DNA from: Methylobacterium aquaticum
GTDB lineage: Bacteria; Pseudomonadota; Alphaproteobacteria; Rhizobiales; Beijerinckiaceae
Length of the DNA: 40,659 nt
Reading direction: 5' to 3'
Assembly (NCBI RefSeq): GCF_001043915.1
Contig: NZ_LABX01000201.1
Coordinates: 1-40,659 of the forward strand
Positions within the stretch are counted from its first letter, which is position 1; every line of letters starts with the position of its first letter. Shown piece after piece: positions 15,971-24,020 of this stretch. A model generated the notes under the pieces. The model was given only the letters and a program-made list of their open reading frames with translations, was not told the origin of the DNA and ran no database searches. The position numbers and the translations under genes are program-made.

Positions 15971-16185
15971 GGCACGGCTTCCATTGATCCCGGGCCCGAT
16001 CACGGCCGCAAGGCTGCACCGACCACCCACGCCAAGGCGCTCGTGAGACAGATCGAGCGCCTCGGATGTGTGTGCGCAATCAAGCTCGTGGAGACAGTGT
16101 TATTTACGGACCGCTGGCATCCGCTATCGCCCGGACATGTCAGGCCAGGGATCGACCGGGAGACCGGTCCCGCCGGCAGGCCGGG

Positions 16186-17103
16186 TCAGTGACCGAGGGC
16201 CCCCTGCTTGCCCGCGACCGCCCCTCGCCGCGCGGCGCAGTAGCCCGACACCGTTCCGATCGCCCACAGCGCCTTGTCGAGGGCCGTGCCGGTGTCCCGG
16301 CGCAGGAGCGCGCGGCCGCCGCTGGCGGTGAAGCGGGCGAGGCGGAATCCGAGATAGAACAGGCCGTAGCGGTGGAGCCGCAGCACCCGGCCGAAGCCGC
16401 GGGCGTAATCGGCGGCGCGCTTGTGGCGGCCGGCCTCGCCAACCTGATCGTGGTGGACGACGAGGCCGTGGCGGAACGTTACTCCCCTCCCCTGCCCGAG
16501 AAGACGCAGCAGGAAGTCGGTCTCCTCGCCGGAACGGAACGGGGTCGGGGCGCCGACGCCCAAGGTCTCGTCGAAGCCGCCGACCGCGCGGGCGGCGGCA
16601 CGGCGCACGAACAGGCCGTTGGAATTGCCGGCGACCCAGACGTTGCGCCGGTCGACCGGCTGGTCGACGGCCAGGAACGCGCCCAGCGATTCGCGGCCCG
16701 TCGCATCGAGGGTGCGCCCGGTGACGGCATCGGCCTGCGGGTGCTCGGCGAAGAGCCGCACCACCTCGGCGACGAGGCCGGCCGGATACCAGCAATCGTC
16801 GTCCGGGAAGGCGATCAGATCGCCACGGCAGCGGGCGAGCCCGACATTGCGGGCCCGCGACAGGCCCGGCGCCGAGCGGACATGGTCGATGGCGAGCCGG
16901 TCGCGGTAGCGCGCCACGATCGGCTCCAGGGTGCCGGGCTCGTTCTGGTCGACCAGCACCACCTCGAAAGCGGGGCAGGTCTGGACCAGCAGCGAGTCGA
17001 ACAGCCGTTCGAGCTGCGCCGAGCGGCCCTTGGTGCAGACCAGCAGGGAGACCAGCGGCGGAGGCAGGGCGATCGACGGTGCGGAGGACGGTGTGGACGA
17101 CAT
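16186..17103 (-). CDS. Glycosyltransferase family 2 protein (exopolysaccharide locus)
   Basis: A 305-residue GT-A fold enzyme. The nucleotide-sugar binding start is VSLLVCTKGR, followed by VVLVDQNEPG, the metal-binding FPDDDCWYP, an acceptor-side GNSNGLFVRR, and GEETDFLLRL. C-terminal helices are basic and could lie on the membrane. It adds a sugar to a lipid-linked or growing glycan; the sugar is unknown. The ATG at 17103 has GAGGGAG six bases upstream. It follows the tandem hydrolase gene by 14 bases in the same direction, so the two form an operon. Confidence 0.9.
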   Translation of the reverse strand: MSSTPSSAPSIALPPPLVSLLVCTKGRSAQLERLFDSLLVQTCPAFEVVLVDQNEPGTLEPIVARYRDRLAIDHVRSAPGLSRARNVGLARCRGDLIAFPDDDCWYPAGLVAEVVRLFAEHPQADAVTGRTLDATGRESLGAFLAVDQPVDRRNVWVAGNSNGLFVRRAAARAVGGFDETLGVGAPTPFRSGEETDFLLRLLGQGRGVTFRHGLVVHHDQVGEAGRHKRAADYARGFGRVLRLHRYGLFYLGFRLARFTASGGRALLRRDTGTALDKALWAIGTVSGYCAARRGAVAGKQGALGH

Positions 17104-17117
17104 CGAGAACTCCCTCG

Positions 17118-18938
17118 TCAGCCGCTGCGCGACAGTTGCAGGGACAGGTCGCCCGGCGCCCTCGCCGGCCGCGGCGCGGCCGGCTCGGAGGCGGATCCCG
17201 CCCGGATCTCGGGACGCGTGTCGCGCACCACCCGTTCAAGGATGGCGAAGATGCGGTCCTGGTCGGGCGCGCGGCTGAGGTTGTGGTCGGTTCCTTCGAG
17301 GATCTCGACCGGGTAGCCGAGGCGGCGGGCGATCCGCGCCTCCGACTCGCCGAAATGCGCCCGCACGGTCGGGATGCCGAGATCGTCGGCGCTGTAGACC
17401 ATGCAGATCCGGGCGCCGCGCCGGCGCAGGCGGGCCACCCGGCCGGCGACGCTCGTGCCGCGCCATGTCCGCCACGGCATCCGGGCGGTCCAGCGGTCGA
17501 GACGGGCCGCGCCGTCGCGCAGGAGCGCGCGGGCGATCCGCGTCAGGCCGATCTCGCCGGAGACGATCCGGCGCCAAAACCGGCCCTGGCGCGCCCGCGC
17601 CATGTAGCCCTGGCTATGGCGAAACGTGTCCCGCACCATGGTCTCGACATCGGTGCCTGGCTTCAGGTCGAAGCAATACAGGTTGACCAGCACCGCCGCG
17701 CGCAGGCGCGGATCGAGGCTGAGGGCCTGGAACGCCTGGTAGGCGCCGCTGCAATTGCCCAGGACCACGCCGGGCGTGTGGCCCGACGCCGCCAGGTGAT
17801 CGACGGCCGCCGTCACGTCGGCGACCGAATCGGCGGCGTAGAGCGGCAGCGAGCCGTCCGGCCGGTCCGGGCTGTCGCCGATGCCGCGCAGGTCGAAGCG
17901 GAACGAGGCGATGCCGGACGCCGCCAGGCGCCGGGCGAGCCGCGTCGTCTGCCGCCCGTGCCCGGCCCGGGGATTGCGCCCGGAATTGACCACCAGCACG
18001 GTGTCGCCGCTCCAGTGTCCCGCCGGCCGGCACAGGATGCCGACGAGGCCGGGTCCGAAGCGCGTCACCTCCTCGCGCCAGGTCTCGTCCTCGAGCCGGC
18101 AGGGCGGCAGTGCCGGCGTGACGGCGGGCGCGCCCGAGATGGCGGCGGGCGCCTCCGCCACCGCGAAGTCGCGCACCAGCGCGAAGGTCTGGTCGGGAGT
18201 GCGGGAGAAGAGCGGGTCGGAGACGAGTTGCGTCAGGTCGGGGAACGGCCCGGTCTCCACCGTGCTCCCGAGGGCCCGGTAGCGCTCGGCGAGGGTGTCG
18301 ACCTTCGGTCCCAGCATCAGGATCCGGGACGCCGGGGCGCGCTCCGCCGCCGCGAGGTCGAGCCGCGCGAGGTCGGCGAGGGTTTGCGGTCCGAGGAGGA
18401 AGCTGCCGATCATCAGCGAATCGGGCTCCTGCGGCATCGGCGTGCGGTCGGGCATCACGTCGATCAGCCGGGCCTGCATCGCCATCTCGCGCCGATAGGC
18501 TTTGCCGCTCGGGAACGGGCTCAGCATCACCAGCCGGTCGACCCCGTCTCCGGTGAGCGCCGCCAGGGTGGCGCCGAGCCGCAGGCCCACCACGGCGATC
18601 TCCTCCGCCCCCCGCTCGCGCAGGAAGGCGATGCCGGCCCGGATCGCGTCGAGGGCCGCCGGAATCTCCGGCCCTTGCGGATCCCGGGAATCGCCCTGGC
18701 CCGGATAGTCGAAGCGCAGGGTCGGGCAACCGGCCGCGGCGATCATGCCGGCGAGTTCGCGCCAGGAGCGGTAGGCGCACCATTGCTCGAACCCGAAGGT
18801 GCCGCAGAGCAGCACGCCGCGCCGGCTCGCGCCGGGGCTGTACCAGCCGAATGCGTCGCCGAGCGCGACCGGAACCGGCTCCGTCGCGGCGAGCCCCGCG
18901 CCCGCCTCGGGCGAAAAGCCCATGCCGTCGGTCAGCAT
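17118..18938 (-). CDS. Tandem alpha/beta-hydrolase fusion, exosortase/EPS-associated type
   Basis: A 606-residue protein with two alpha/beta-hydrolase domains. Domain 1 (about 25-260) has RFDYPGQGDS and a nucleophile elbow GLRLG (118-122) with Arg instead of Ser. Domain 2 (about 285-570) has RFDLRGIGDS, an elbow GNCSG (394-398) with Cys at 396, then YSADD (D518/D519) and GTDHN (H552), giving a Cys-Asp-His set. This pairing resembles the two separate hydrolases found with exosortase A systems, here fused; no exosortase is visible. I chose the ATG at 18938 because GAGGAAGAGGGA lies just upstream. Substrate is unknown, perhaps an acyl or lipid-linked glycan intermediate. Confidence 0.82.
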   Translation of the reverse strand: MLTDGMGFSPEAGAGLAATEPVPVALGDAFGWYSPGASRRGVLLCGTFGFEQWCAYRSWRELAGMIAAAGCPTLRFDYPGQGDSRDPQGPEIPAALDAIRAGIAFLRERGAEEIAVVGLRLGATLAALTGDGVDRLVMLSPFPSGKAYRREMAMQARLIDVMPDRTPMPQEPDSLMIGSFLLGPQTLADLARLDLAAAERAPASRILMLGPKVDTLAERYRALGSTVETGPFPDLTQLVSDPLFSRTPDQTFALVRDFAVAEAPAAISGAPAVTPALPPCRLEDETWREEVTRFGPGLVGILCRPAGHWSGDTVLVVNSGRNPRAGHGRQTTRLARRLAASGIASFRFDLRGIGDSPDRPDGSLPLYAADSVADVTAAVDHLAASGHTPGVVLGNCSGAYQAFQALSLDPRLRAAVLVNLYCFDLKPGTDVETMVRDTFRHSQGYMARARQGRFWRRIVSGEIGLTRIARALLRDGAARLDRWTARMPWRTWRGTSVAGRVARLRRRGARICMVYSADDLGIPTVRAHFGESEARIARRLGYPVEILEGTDHNLSRAPDQDRIFAILERVVRDTRPEIRAGSASEPAAPRPARAPGDLSLQLSRSG

Positions 18939-18958
18939 CTGCACACTTCCCTCTTCCT

Positions 18959-18980
18959 CGATCGGAGCCGCCTCCGATCG
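18959..18980. promoter_or_regulatory. Perfect palindrome in the leader of the tandem hydrolase gene
   Basis: CGATCGGAG and CTCCGATCG form a 9-bp perfect inverted repeat around CCGC, about 20 bases upstream of the hydrolase start codon and next to its ribosome-binding site. It could be an operator or an RNA hairpin that affects translation. Confidence 0.45.
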
Positions 18981-19182
18981 CATGGCCGCCATGGACTGGT
19001 TTAACGTTCGGACTTTGCCGCTCCGTCGACGACGGGCAGGTTTCGCCCGGATCGAACCGGGCATCGGGGCGAGCCCGGCCTCGCCGTGCGGGGACGACGC
19101 TCCAACGCGGCTCCCCGTGGCCGATCATGCCTCAGGGTCGGTGGCGAAAGGGTTTACCGCCTCGCCGGACGAGGCAACGGTC

Positions 19183-19989
19183 TCACGAGCGGGCGACCCG
19201 GACCGGGCGGCTGCGCATCATCGCCAGGCGCAACCGGAGGATCATGGCCAGGAAGACCACGATGTCGACGGTGTAGCGCCGTCCGAGGCGGCGCGGCTCG
19301 CGCAGGAGACGGAACAGCCATTCGAGCCGCACGAGGCGGAAGGCCGTGGGCGCGCGCACCGACGCACCGGCGGTGTAGTCGAGGAGGGCGCCCACCCCCA
19401 TCAGCAGGCGCGCATCGATCCGGTGCGCGTGCTCGGCGATGAACATCTCCTGGGCCGGATTGCCGAGGGCGACGAGCAGGACGTCCGGCGAGGCGGCGTT
19501 GATCGCGGCGATCACCGCGCTGGTCTCGTCGGCCGAGAAATAACCGTCGCGCACGCCGACGACCCGGTGCTGGGGATACCGGCGCGCCAGGATGCGCGCC
19601 GCCGCCTCGGCGATGCCGGGCTTGGCCCCGAGCAGGAACAGCGTGCGCGGCGCCGTCTCGGCGGCCAGGAAGGCCGGGACCAGGTCGGTGCCGTTGAGAT
19701 TCTGGCGGAAGAAGCGGCCGCGGAACAACGCGGAGCACAGGTCGATGCCGAGCCCGTCGCTGACGAGCAGGAAGCCGCGCAGGGACGCTGCATAGGCCGG
19801 CGTGCAGAGCGCCTTCAGCAGCATGTTGGCGTTGCAGAAGCCGAGGCAGACCTGCATGCGCCGGTCGAGGGCGTCACGCAGGCGGCCGAGAAGCTCGTCG
19901 CGGGTCAAGTCGCTGACGGTGACGCCTTCGAGTTCGAGCCGATCGACGCTCGCAGCTCCGGACGCCATGTCGAGGGCGCGGTCAGGCAT
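19183..19989 (-). CDS. WecG/TagA/CpsF family glycosyltransferase
   Basis: A 268-residue GT26 enzyme. Family features in order: CFCNANML-like region (GFCNANM), VSDGLGIDL, NGTDLVPAFL (the catalytic Asp region), FLLGAKPG, VALGNPAQEMF (the G-x-P-x-QE motif) and GALLDYTAG. Members transfer ManNAc-type or other sugars to a lipid-linked first sugar on the inner face of the membrane, an early step in repeat-unit assembly. The start at 19989 (MPDRALD) is preferred to the upstream ATG at 20082, which adds residues unlike the family. It lies upstream of the hydrolase/GT2 pair and divergent from the flippase unit. Confidence 0.92.
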   Translation of the reverse strand: MPDRALDMASGAASVDRLELEGVTVSDLTRDELLGRLRDALDRRMQVCLGFCNANMLLKALCTPAYAASLRGFLLVSDGLGIDLCSALFRGRFFRQNLNGTDLVPAFLAAETAPRTLFLLGAKPGIAEAAARILARRYPQHRVVGVRDGYFSADETSAVIAAINAASPDVLLVALGNPAQEMFIAEHAHRIDARLLMGVGALLDYTAGASVRAPTAFRLVRLEWLFRLLREPRRLGRRYTVDIVVFLAMILRLRLAMMRSRPVRVARS

Positions 19990-20342
19990 GGGACGTTCCC
20001 GATTGGAGGTGGGTGATCCGTGTCGCGGCAAGACCATCGCGAGGATCGGTGAAGAATTATCGGCGGGCCTCACTCCGCGCAAAGTGAATGCAGCCCGCCC
20101 CTTCCGGGATGCAGCCTTAATTCAGCGCAGGGTTAACAGGGCGTTGGGTGGATTGCGACAAGTCCGCCTCCGAGCCCCTCGACAGGCTAAGCTTGACGTC
20201 TTGTTGCGACATCGGAGCGCGTCGGCGGTGGCTCCGGCCGGCGCGCGGGATGGCGTTAAAGTCCCGATAGGGGATCGCTGCTACCTGGGAGGCGGGAGTG
20301 GCGGGCGCGGGCCCCTGCGCTCATCGAGAGGCGACGGACACG
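19990..20342. promoter_or_regulatory. Divergent control region of the exopolysaccharide locus
   Basis: About 350 bases between the WecG-type gene (minus) and the flippase (plus), so both units must start here. TTAA occurs at about 20116 and GTTAAC at about 20130, but their spacing does not fit a CtrA pair. No clear -35/-10 set is visible. Confidence 0.45.
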
Positions 20343-21701
20343 ATGCTGACACTCGTCGCGCGGCTGCGCCGATCGGGCCGCTCGCAGCAATTCGCCTCGG
20401 CCTTCGTGGCGCGGATCGCCAGCGCCGTGCTCGGCTTCGTGATGCTGCTCGTCGCAAGCCGCCTCCTCACCACCTACGAGTACGGCGTCTACGTCTTCCT
20501 GTTCACCCTCGGCAGCGGACTGGGGCTGATCGCGGCCTTCGGCCAGCAGAACCTGGTGCTGAAGCATTACCGCGCGCAGGACGGCGTCACGCCGCACAAT
20601 GACGGGCTGGTGCGCTACAATCTCGGCTGGCTCACCGTCGCGCTCGCCGTAATGGTGGGTTTGAGCGCGGTGGTCTTCGTTGCCGAGGGATCCCTGCCCG
20701 ACCCCTATCACCGGCTCCATCTCGCCTGTGCCTTCGCGGGCGTGTTCGCACTGGCCGAGTACCTTCAGAGCTACTTCCGCGTCCACGGCCGGATCTGGCT
20801 CGCGCTGCTGCCCCGCGAGGTGGTGTGGCGCGGCGCCTGCTCGGTCCTGCTCTGGGGCGCCTCGCTCGCCGGCCTGCTCACCGGCGCCACCGCCGCGATG
20901 GAGATCGTGCTCGGGCTGCTCCTCGTGATGACGCTCTACCAGATCGGCCACCTCGCCGCCTTGCACGGCTGGGATTGCTGGCGCGGCGGGTTCCGCCACC
21001 CGCAGAAGGCGCCGGCCTGGCGCGGCGAGAGCCTGATCTTCACCGCCAACAACGTGATGGTGGCGGTGACGGCCTATCTCGAGACCGTGATCGTCGGCGC
21101 GGTGCTCGGCATGGAGCAGGCGGCCTTCTACTTCGTCGCCCTGCGCTATGCCACCCTGGTCAACCTGCCGAGCGCGGCGATCGACACGGTCAGCATGCCG
21201 ATGATCGCGAGCCATTTCCAGGCCGGCGACCGCGAGGGCGCGCAGCGCCTCGTCGGCCGGCTGTCGCTGGCGAGCTTCGCGATCTCGTCGGCGGGCGCGG
21301 TGGTGATGGCGATCGGCGCGCCCTTGGCGCTGACCTTGTTCAAGCCGGACTTCGCCGCCCATACCGACGTGCTGATGGTGCTCAGCCTGTCCTCGGTCGT
21401 CACGGCGTTCTTCGGGCCGGGCGCCTCGCTGCTGACGATCGGCGGCGGCGAGCGCTACATCCTGGTCAGCAACGCGGTGATGTTCTCAGCTTACGCGGTC
21501 CTGCTCTGCCTCGTGGCGGTGCCGTTCGGCATCCTCGGCGTCGCGGTGGCGAATGTGGGCTGGACGATCGTCATCAACCTGGTGCTCGCCCGCTGGGTGC
21601 GGGCGAACTGGAACGTCGACAGCCGGGCGACCGCCTTCTTCACCCGCCGCCGGCCGCCTGCGCCGGCTTCCCTTCAACCCGCCGCCCAGGCGGCCGAGTG
21701 A
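20343..21701 (+). CDS. Wzx-like polysaccharide flippase (MOP superfamily)
   Basis: A 452-residue integral membrane protein with about 12 hydrophobic segments spread through its length, a short basic N-terminus (RLRRSGRSQQ) and the FASAFVARIAS start typical of O-antigen/teichoic acid exporters. It would flip lipid-linked repeat units to the periplasm. The ATG at 20343 is used here. A GTG at 20298 with GGGAGG five bases upstream would add 15 residues and is a real alternative. Its TGA is separated by one base from the GH5 start, so the two are translationally linked. No Wzy polymerase is seen in the window. Confidence 0.9.
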   Translation: MLTLVARLRRSGRSQQFASAFVARIASAVLGFVMLLVASRLLTTYEYGVYVFLFTLGSGLGLIAAFGQQNLVLKHYRAQDGVTPHNDGLVRYNLGWLTVALAVMVGLSAVVFVAEGSLPDPYHRLHLACAFAGVFALAEYLQSYFRVHGRIWLALLPREVVWRGACSVLLWGASLAGLLTGATAAMEIVLGLLLVMTLYQIGHLAALHGWDCWRGGFRHPQKAPAWRGESLIFTANNVMVAVTAYLETVIVGAVLGMEQAAFYFVALRYATLVNLPSAAIDTVSMPMIASHFQAGDREGAQRLVGRLSLASFAISSAGAVVMAIGAPLALTLFKPDFAAHTDVLMVLSLSSVVTAFFGPGASLLTIGGGERYILVSNAVMFSAYAVLLCLVAVPFGILGVAVANVGWTIVINLVLARWVRANWNVDSRATAFFTRRRPPAPASLQPAAQAAE

Positions 21702-21702
21702 C

Positions 21703-22719
21703 ATGCGCCGCTTTCTCGCCCTCGCCTGCCTGTTCCTGGCGCTCCCGCCCGCTCCCGCCGCCGCCACGTCCGCCTGCCTGCGCGGCGTCAACATCAGCGG
21801 GGCCGAGTTCGGCACCGTGCCGGGGCGCTACGGGTTCGACTACCTCTACCCGTCCGCCTCGACGATCAACCGCTTCGCGGGCCTGGGGCTCAGCGCGATG
21901 CGGCTGCCGATCCGCTGGGAGCGGCTTCAGCCGAACCTGCACCAGCCCCTCGACCCGGACGAACTGTCCCGCCTCGACGCCACGGTCTCGGTTGCGACCC
22001 GGGCGGGCCTGCGCACGGTGATCGACCTGCACAACTACGCCTATCACGGCAAGGCGCGGATCGGCACCGAGATGGTGACGCCGGATGCCTTCGCGGATGT
22101 CTGGCGGCGCTTGGCGCGGCACTTCCGGGGCGAGGCATCGGTGGTGTTCGGGCTGATGAACGAGCCGCACGACATCCCGGTCGACCGCTGGCTCCTGGCA
22201 GCCAATGCCGCCATCGCGGCGATCCGGGAGGCGGGGGCCAGGCAGCTCGTCCTGGTGCCGGGCTCGGGCTGGACCGGCGCGCATAGCTGGACCGCCGACC
22301 TGCCGACCGGCAACAACGCCGCGATCATGCTCGGCACGGTCGATCCGGGACAGAACTTCGCCTACGAGGTGCACCAGTACCTCGATGCCGACTTCTCCGG
22401 CACCCATGCCGAGTGCAGCCGCGGCGCCGATGCCCTCAAGGCGGTGGAACGCCTGACCGGCTGGCTGGCGCAGAACAAGCGCCGTGCCTTCATGGGCGAG
22501 ATCGGCGCCTCCGGCAACCGCGGCTGCCCGGAGAAGCTGGCGGCGGTGCTGGCCCATCTCAACGCGAATCCGCACGCCTGGGTCGGCTGGACCGCCTGGT
22601 CGGCCGGCGAGCTATGGGCGCCGGATTATCCCCTGAGGCTCGATCCCGCCGGCGCGACCGCCCCGGTCGTGGCCGCGATCCAGGCCGCCGCCCGGGCGAA
22701 GCCGTCCTGCGAACCGTGA
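21703..22719 (+). CDS. Secreted GH5-family glycoside hydrolase (cellulase-like)
   Basis: A 338-residue protein with a signal peptide (hydrophobic residues 4-20, cut near AAATSA). The GH5 barrel shows RLPIRWERLQ, LHNYAYH, GLMNEPHD with acid/base E154, YEVHQYLD, FMGEIGASG with nucleophile E266, and WTAWSAGELW. It would cut beta-1,4-glucan or a similar beta-glycan in the periplasm or outside. Sitting between a flippase and a glycosyltransferase, it more likely trims or releases the locus's own polymer than digests external cellulose, similar in logic to BcsZ beside cellulose synthase. That role is inference. Confidence 0.92.
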   Translation: MRRFLALACLFLALPPAPAAATSACLRGVNISGAEFGTVPGRYGFDYLYPSASTINRFAGLGLSAMRLPIRWERLQPNLHQPLDPDELSRLDATVSVATRAGLRTVIDLHNYAYHGKARIGTEMVTPDAFADVWRRLARHFRGEASVVFGLMNEPHDIPVDRWLLAANAAIAAIREAGARQLVLVPGSGWTGAHSWTADLPTGNNAAIMLGTVDPGQNFAYEVHQYLDADFSGTHAECSRGADALKAVERLTGWLAQNKRRAFMGEIGASGNRGCPEKLAAVLAHLNANPHAWVGWTAWSAGELWAPDYPLRLDPAGATAPVVAAIQAAARAKPSCEP

Positions 22720-22724
22720 GCGCC

Positions 22725-23876
22725 ATGCCGAACTCCGCCCCCCTGTCGATCCTGCACGTGGTCCGCCAGTTCCTGCCCAATCGCGGTGGGCTCGAGGACG
22801 TGGTCGCCAACCTCGCCCGCGAGCAGATCCGCCTCGGCCACCGGGTCCGGGTGCTGACCCTCGACCGGCTGTTCTCGCGGCCCGAGACGCGGCTGCTGGC
22901 ACGGGAGCGGCTGGAGGGGATCGACATCGCGCGGATCCCGTTTTTCGGCTCGCACCGCTATCCCGTCGCGCCCTCGGTGTTCCGGCATCTCGGGGATGCA
23001 GACCTCGTTCATGTCCACGCCATCGACTTCTTCTTCGACGCCTTCGCGCTCGCCAAGCCCGTGCATCGCCGGCCGATGGTGGCGACGACCCATGGCGGCT
23101 TCTTCCACACCACCGCGCATTCGCGGCTGAAGAAGCTCTGGTTTCAGGGTCCGACCCGGATGAGCGTGCGCGCCTACGAGGCGATCGTCGCCTGTAGCGA
23201 GAGCGACGCGCGGCTGTTCACCCCCATCACGCCCGGCGGCGTCACGGTGATCCAGAACGGCGTCGACCTCGACAAGTTCGCCGATGCCGCCTCCCCCGAG
23301 CCCCGCAGGGCGCTCCTGACCCTCGGCCGCTTTGCCCACAACAAGCGCCTCGACCGCCTGCTCGCCGCGATGCAGGTGCTCAATGCCGGGGGCGCCGGCT
23401 GGCGGCTGCGGATCGTCGGGGTCCCGTCCGACGTCACGGAAGACGCGCTCACCGCCGAGATCGACCGGCTCGGGCTGACCGGCGCGGTCACCGTGCATAC
23501 CGGCCTCGACGCCCCGGCGGTGCGCGACCTGATCGGGCAGTCGAGCCTGTTCGTGTCGGCCTCGCAATACGAGGGCTTCGGGATCGCGCTGATCGAGGCG
23601 CTGAGTGCCGGCCTCGTCCCGGTTGCCCATCCGAACGACGCCTTCGCGTGGCTCGCACGACGCCACCCGGCGATCACGCTGACAGACTTCGCCGACGCGC
23701 AAGGGGCCGCCGCGGCGATCCGCGGCGCCTCTGATCGCCTGGCGAGCGGCGCAATCATGCGCGGGTCGGAGGACCTGTCGGAGTACCGCTGGTCGCATGT
23801 CGCGGCACAGTATGTCGCGGTCTACGAGGCGGCGCTCGCCGGGACCGGGCCGGTGGTGGCCGCCACGGCAGCGTGA
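22725..23876 (+). CDS. Glycosyltransferase family 4 protein
   Basis: A 383-residue GT-B enzyme. The N-terminal domain begins ILHVVRQFLPNRGGLEDVV, with the Gly-rich acceptor loop. The C-terminal domain has TLGRFAHNKRLDRLL (the GRxxxxKR phosphate-binding motif) and EYEGFGIALIEALSAG, the E-x7-E retaining motif. The ATG at 22725 is five bases past the GH5 stop. A GTG at 22716 that overlaps that stop is in frame and also possible. It is the last gene of the flippase unit and probably adds a sugar to the repeat unit at the cytoplasmic face. Confidence 0.92.
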   Translation: MPNSAPLSILHVVRQFLPNRGGLEDVVANLAREQIRLGHRVRVLTLDRLFSRPETRLLARERLEGIDIARIPFFGSHRYPVAPSVFRHLGDADLVHVHAIDFFFDAFALAKPVHRRPMVATTHGGFFHTTAHSRLKKLWFQGPTRMSVRAYEAIVACSESDARLFTPITPGGVTVIQNGVDLDKFADAASPEPRRALLTLGRFAHNKRLDRLLAAMQVLNAGGAGWRLRIVGVPSDVTEDALTAEIDRLGLTGAVTVHTGLDAPAVRDLIGQSSLFVSASQYEGFGIALIEALSAGLVPVAHPNDAFAWLARRHPAITLTDFADAQGAAAAIRGASDRLASGAIMRGSEDLSEYRWSHVAAQYVAVYEAALAGTGPVVAATAA

Positions 23877-24020
23877 GAGATGTCGCGCGAACGGGTGGCG
23901 CGCCTCCCCTCCCCCGTGCGGGGCTGTTGCCGTCACACATCTCGGGTCTGATCGTTCTCCCGGTCTGACAGTCGCGCGCTTCCTCTCCCGGACGGCCCCG
24001 CGCCGACGGGACTCACGCCG

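Noticed and set aside
20110..20140. A CtrA box upstream of the flippase
   Set aside because: The two TTAA motifs are separated by more than seven bases, which does not fit the consensus.
16186..23876. An exosortase/PEP-CTERM sorting system
   Set aside because: No exosortase gene and no PEP-CTERM tail is visible; only the hydrolase fusion hints at it.
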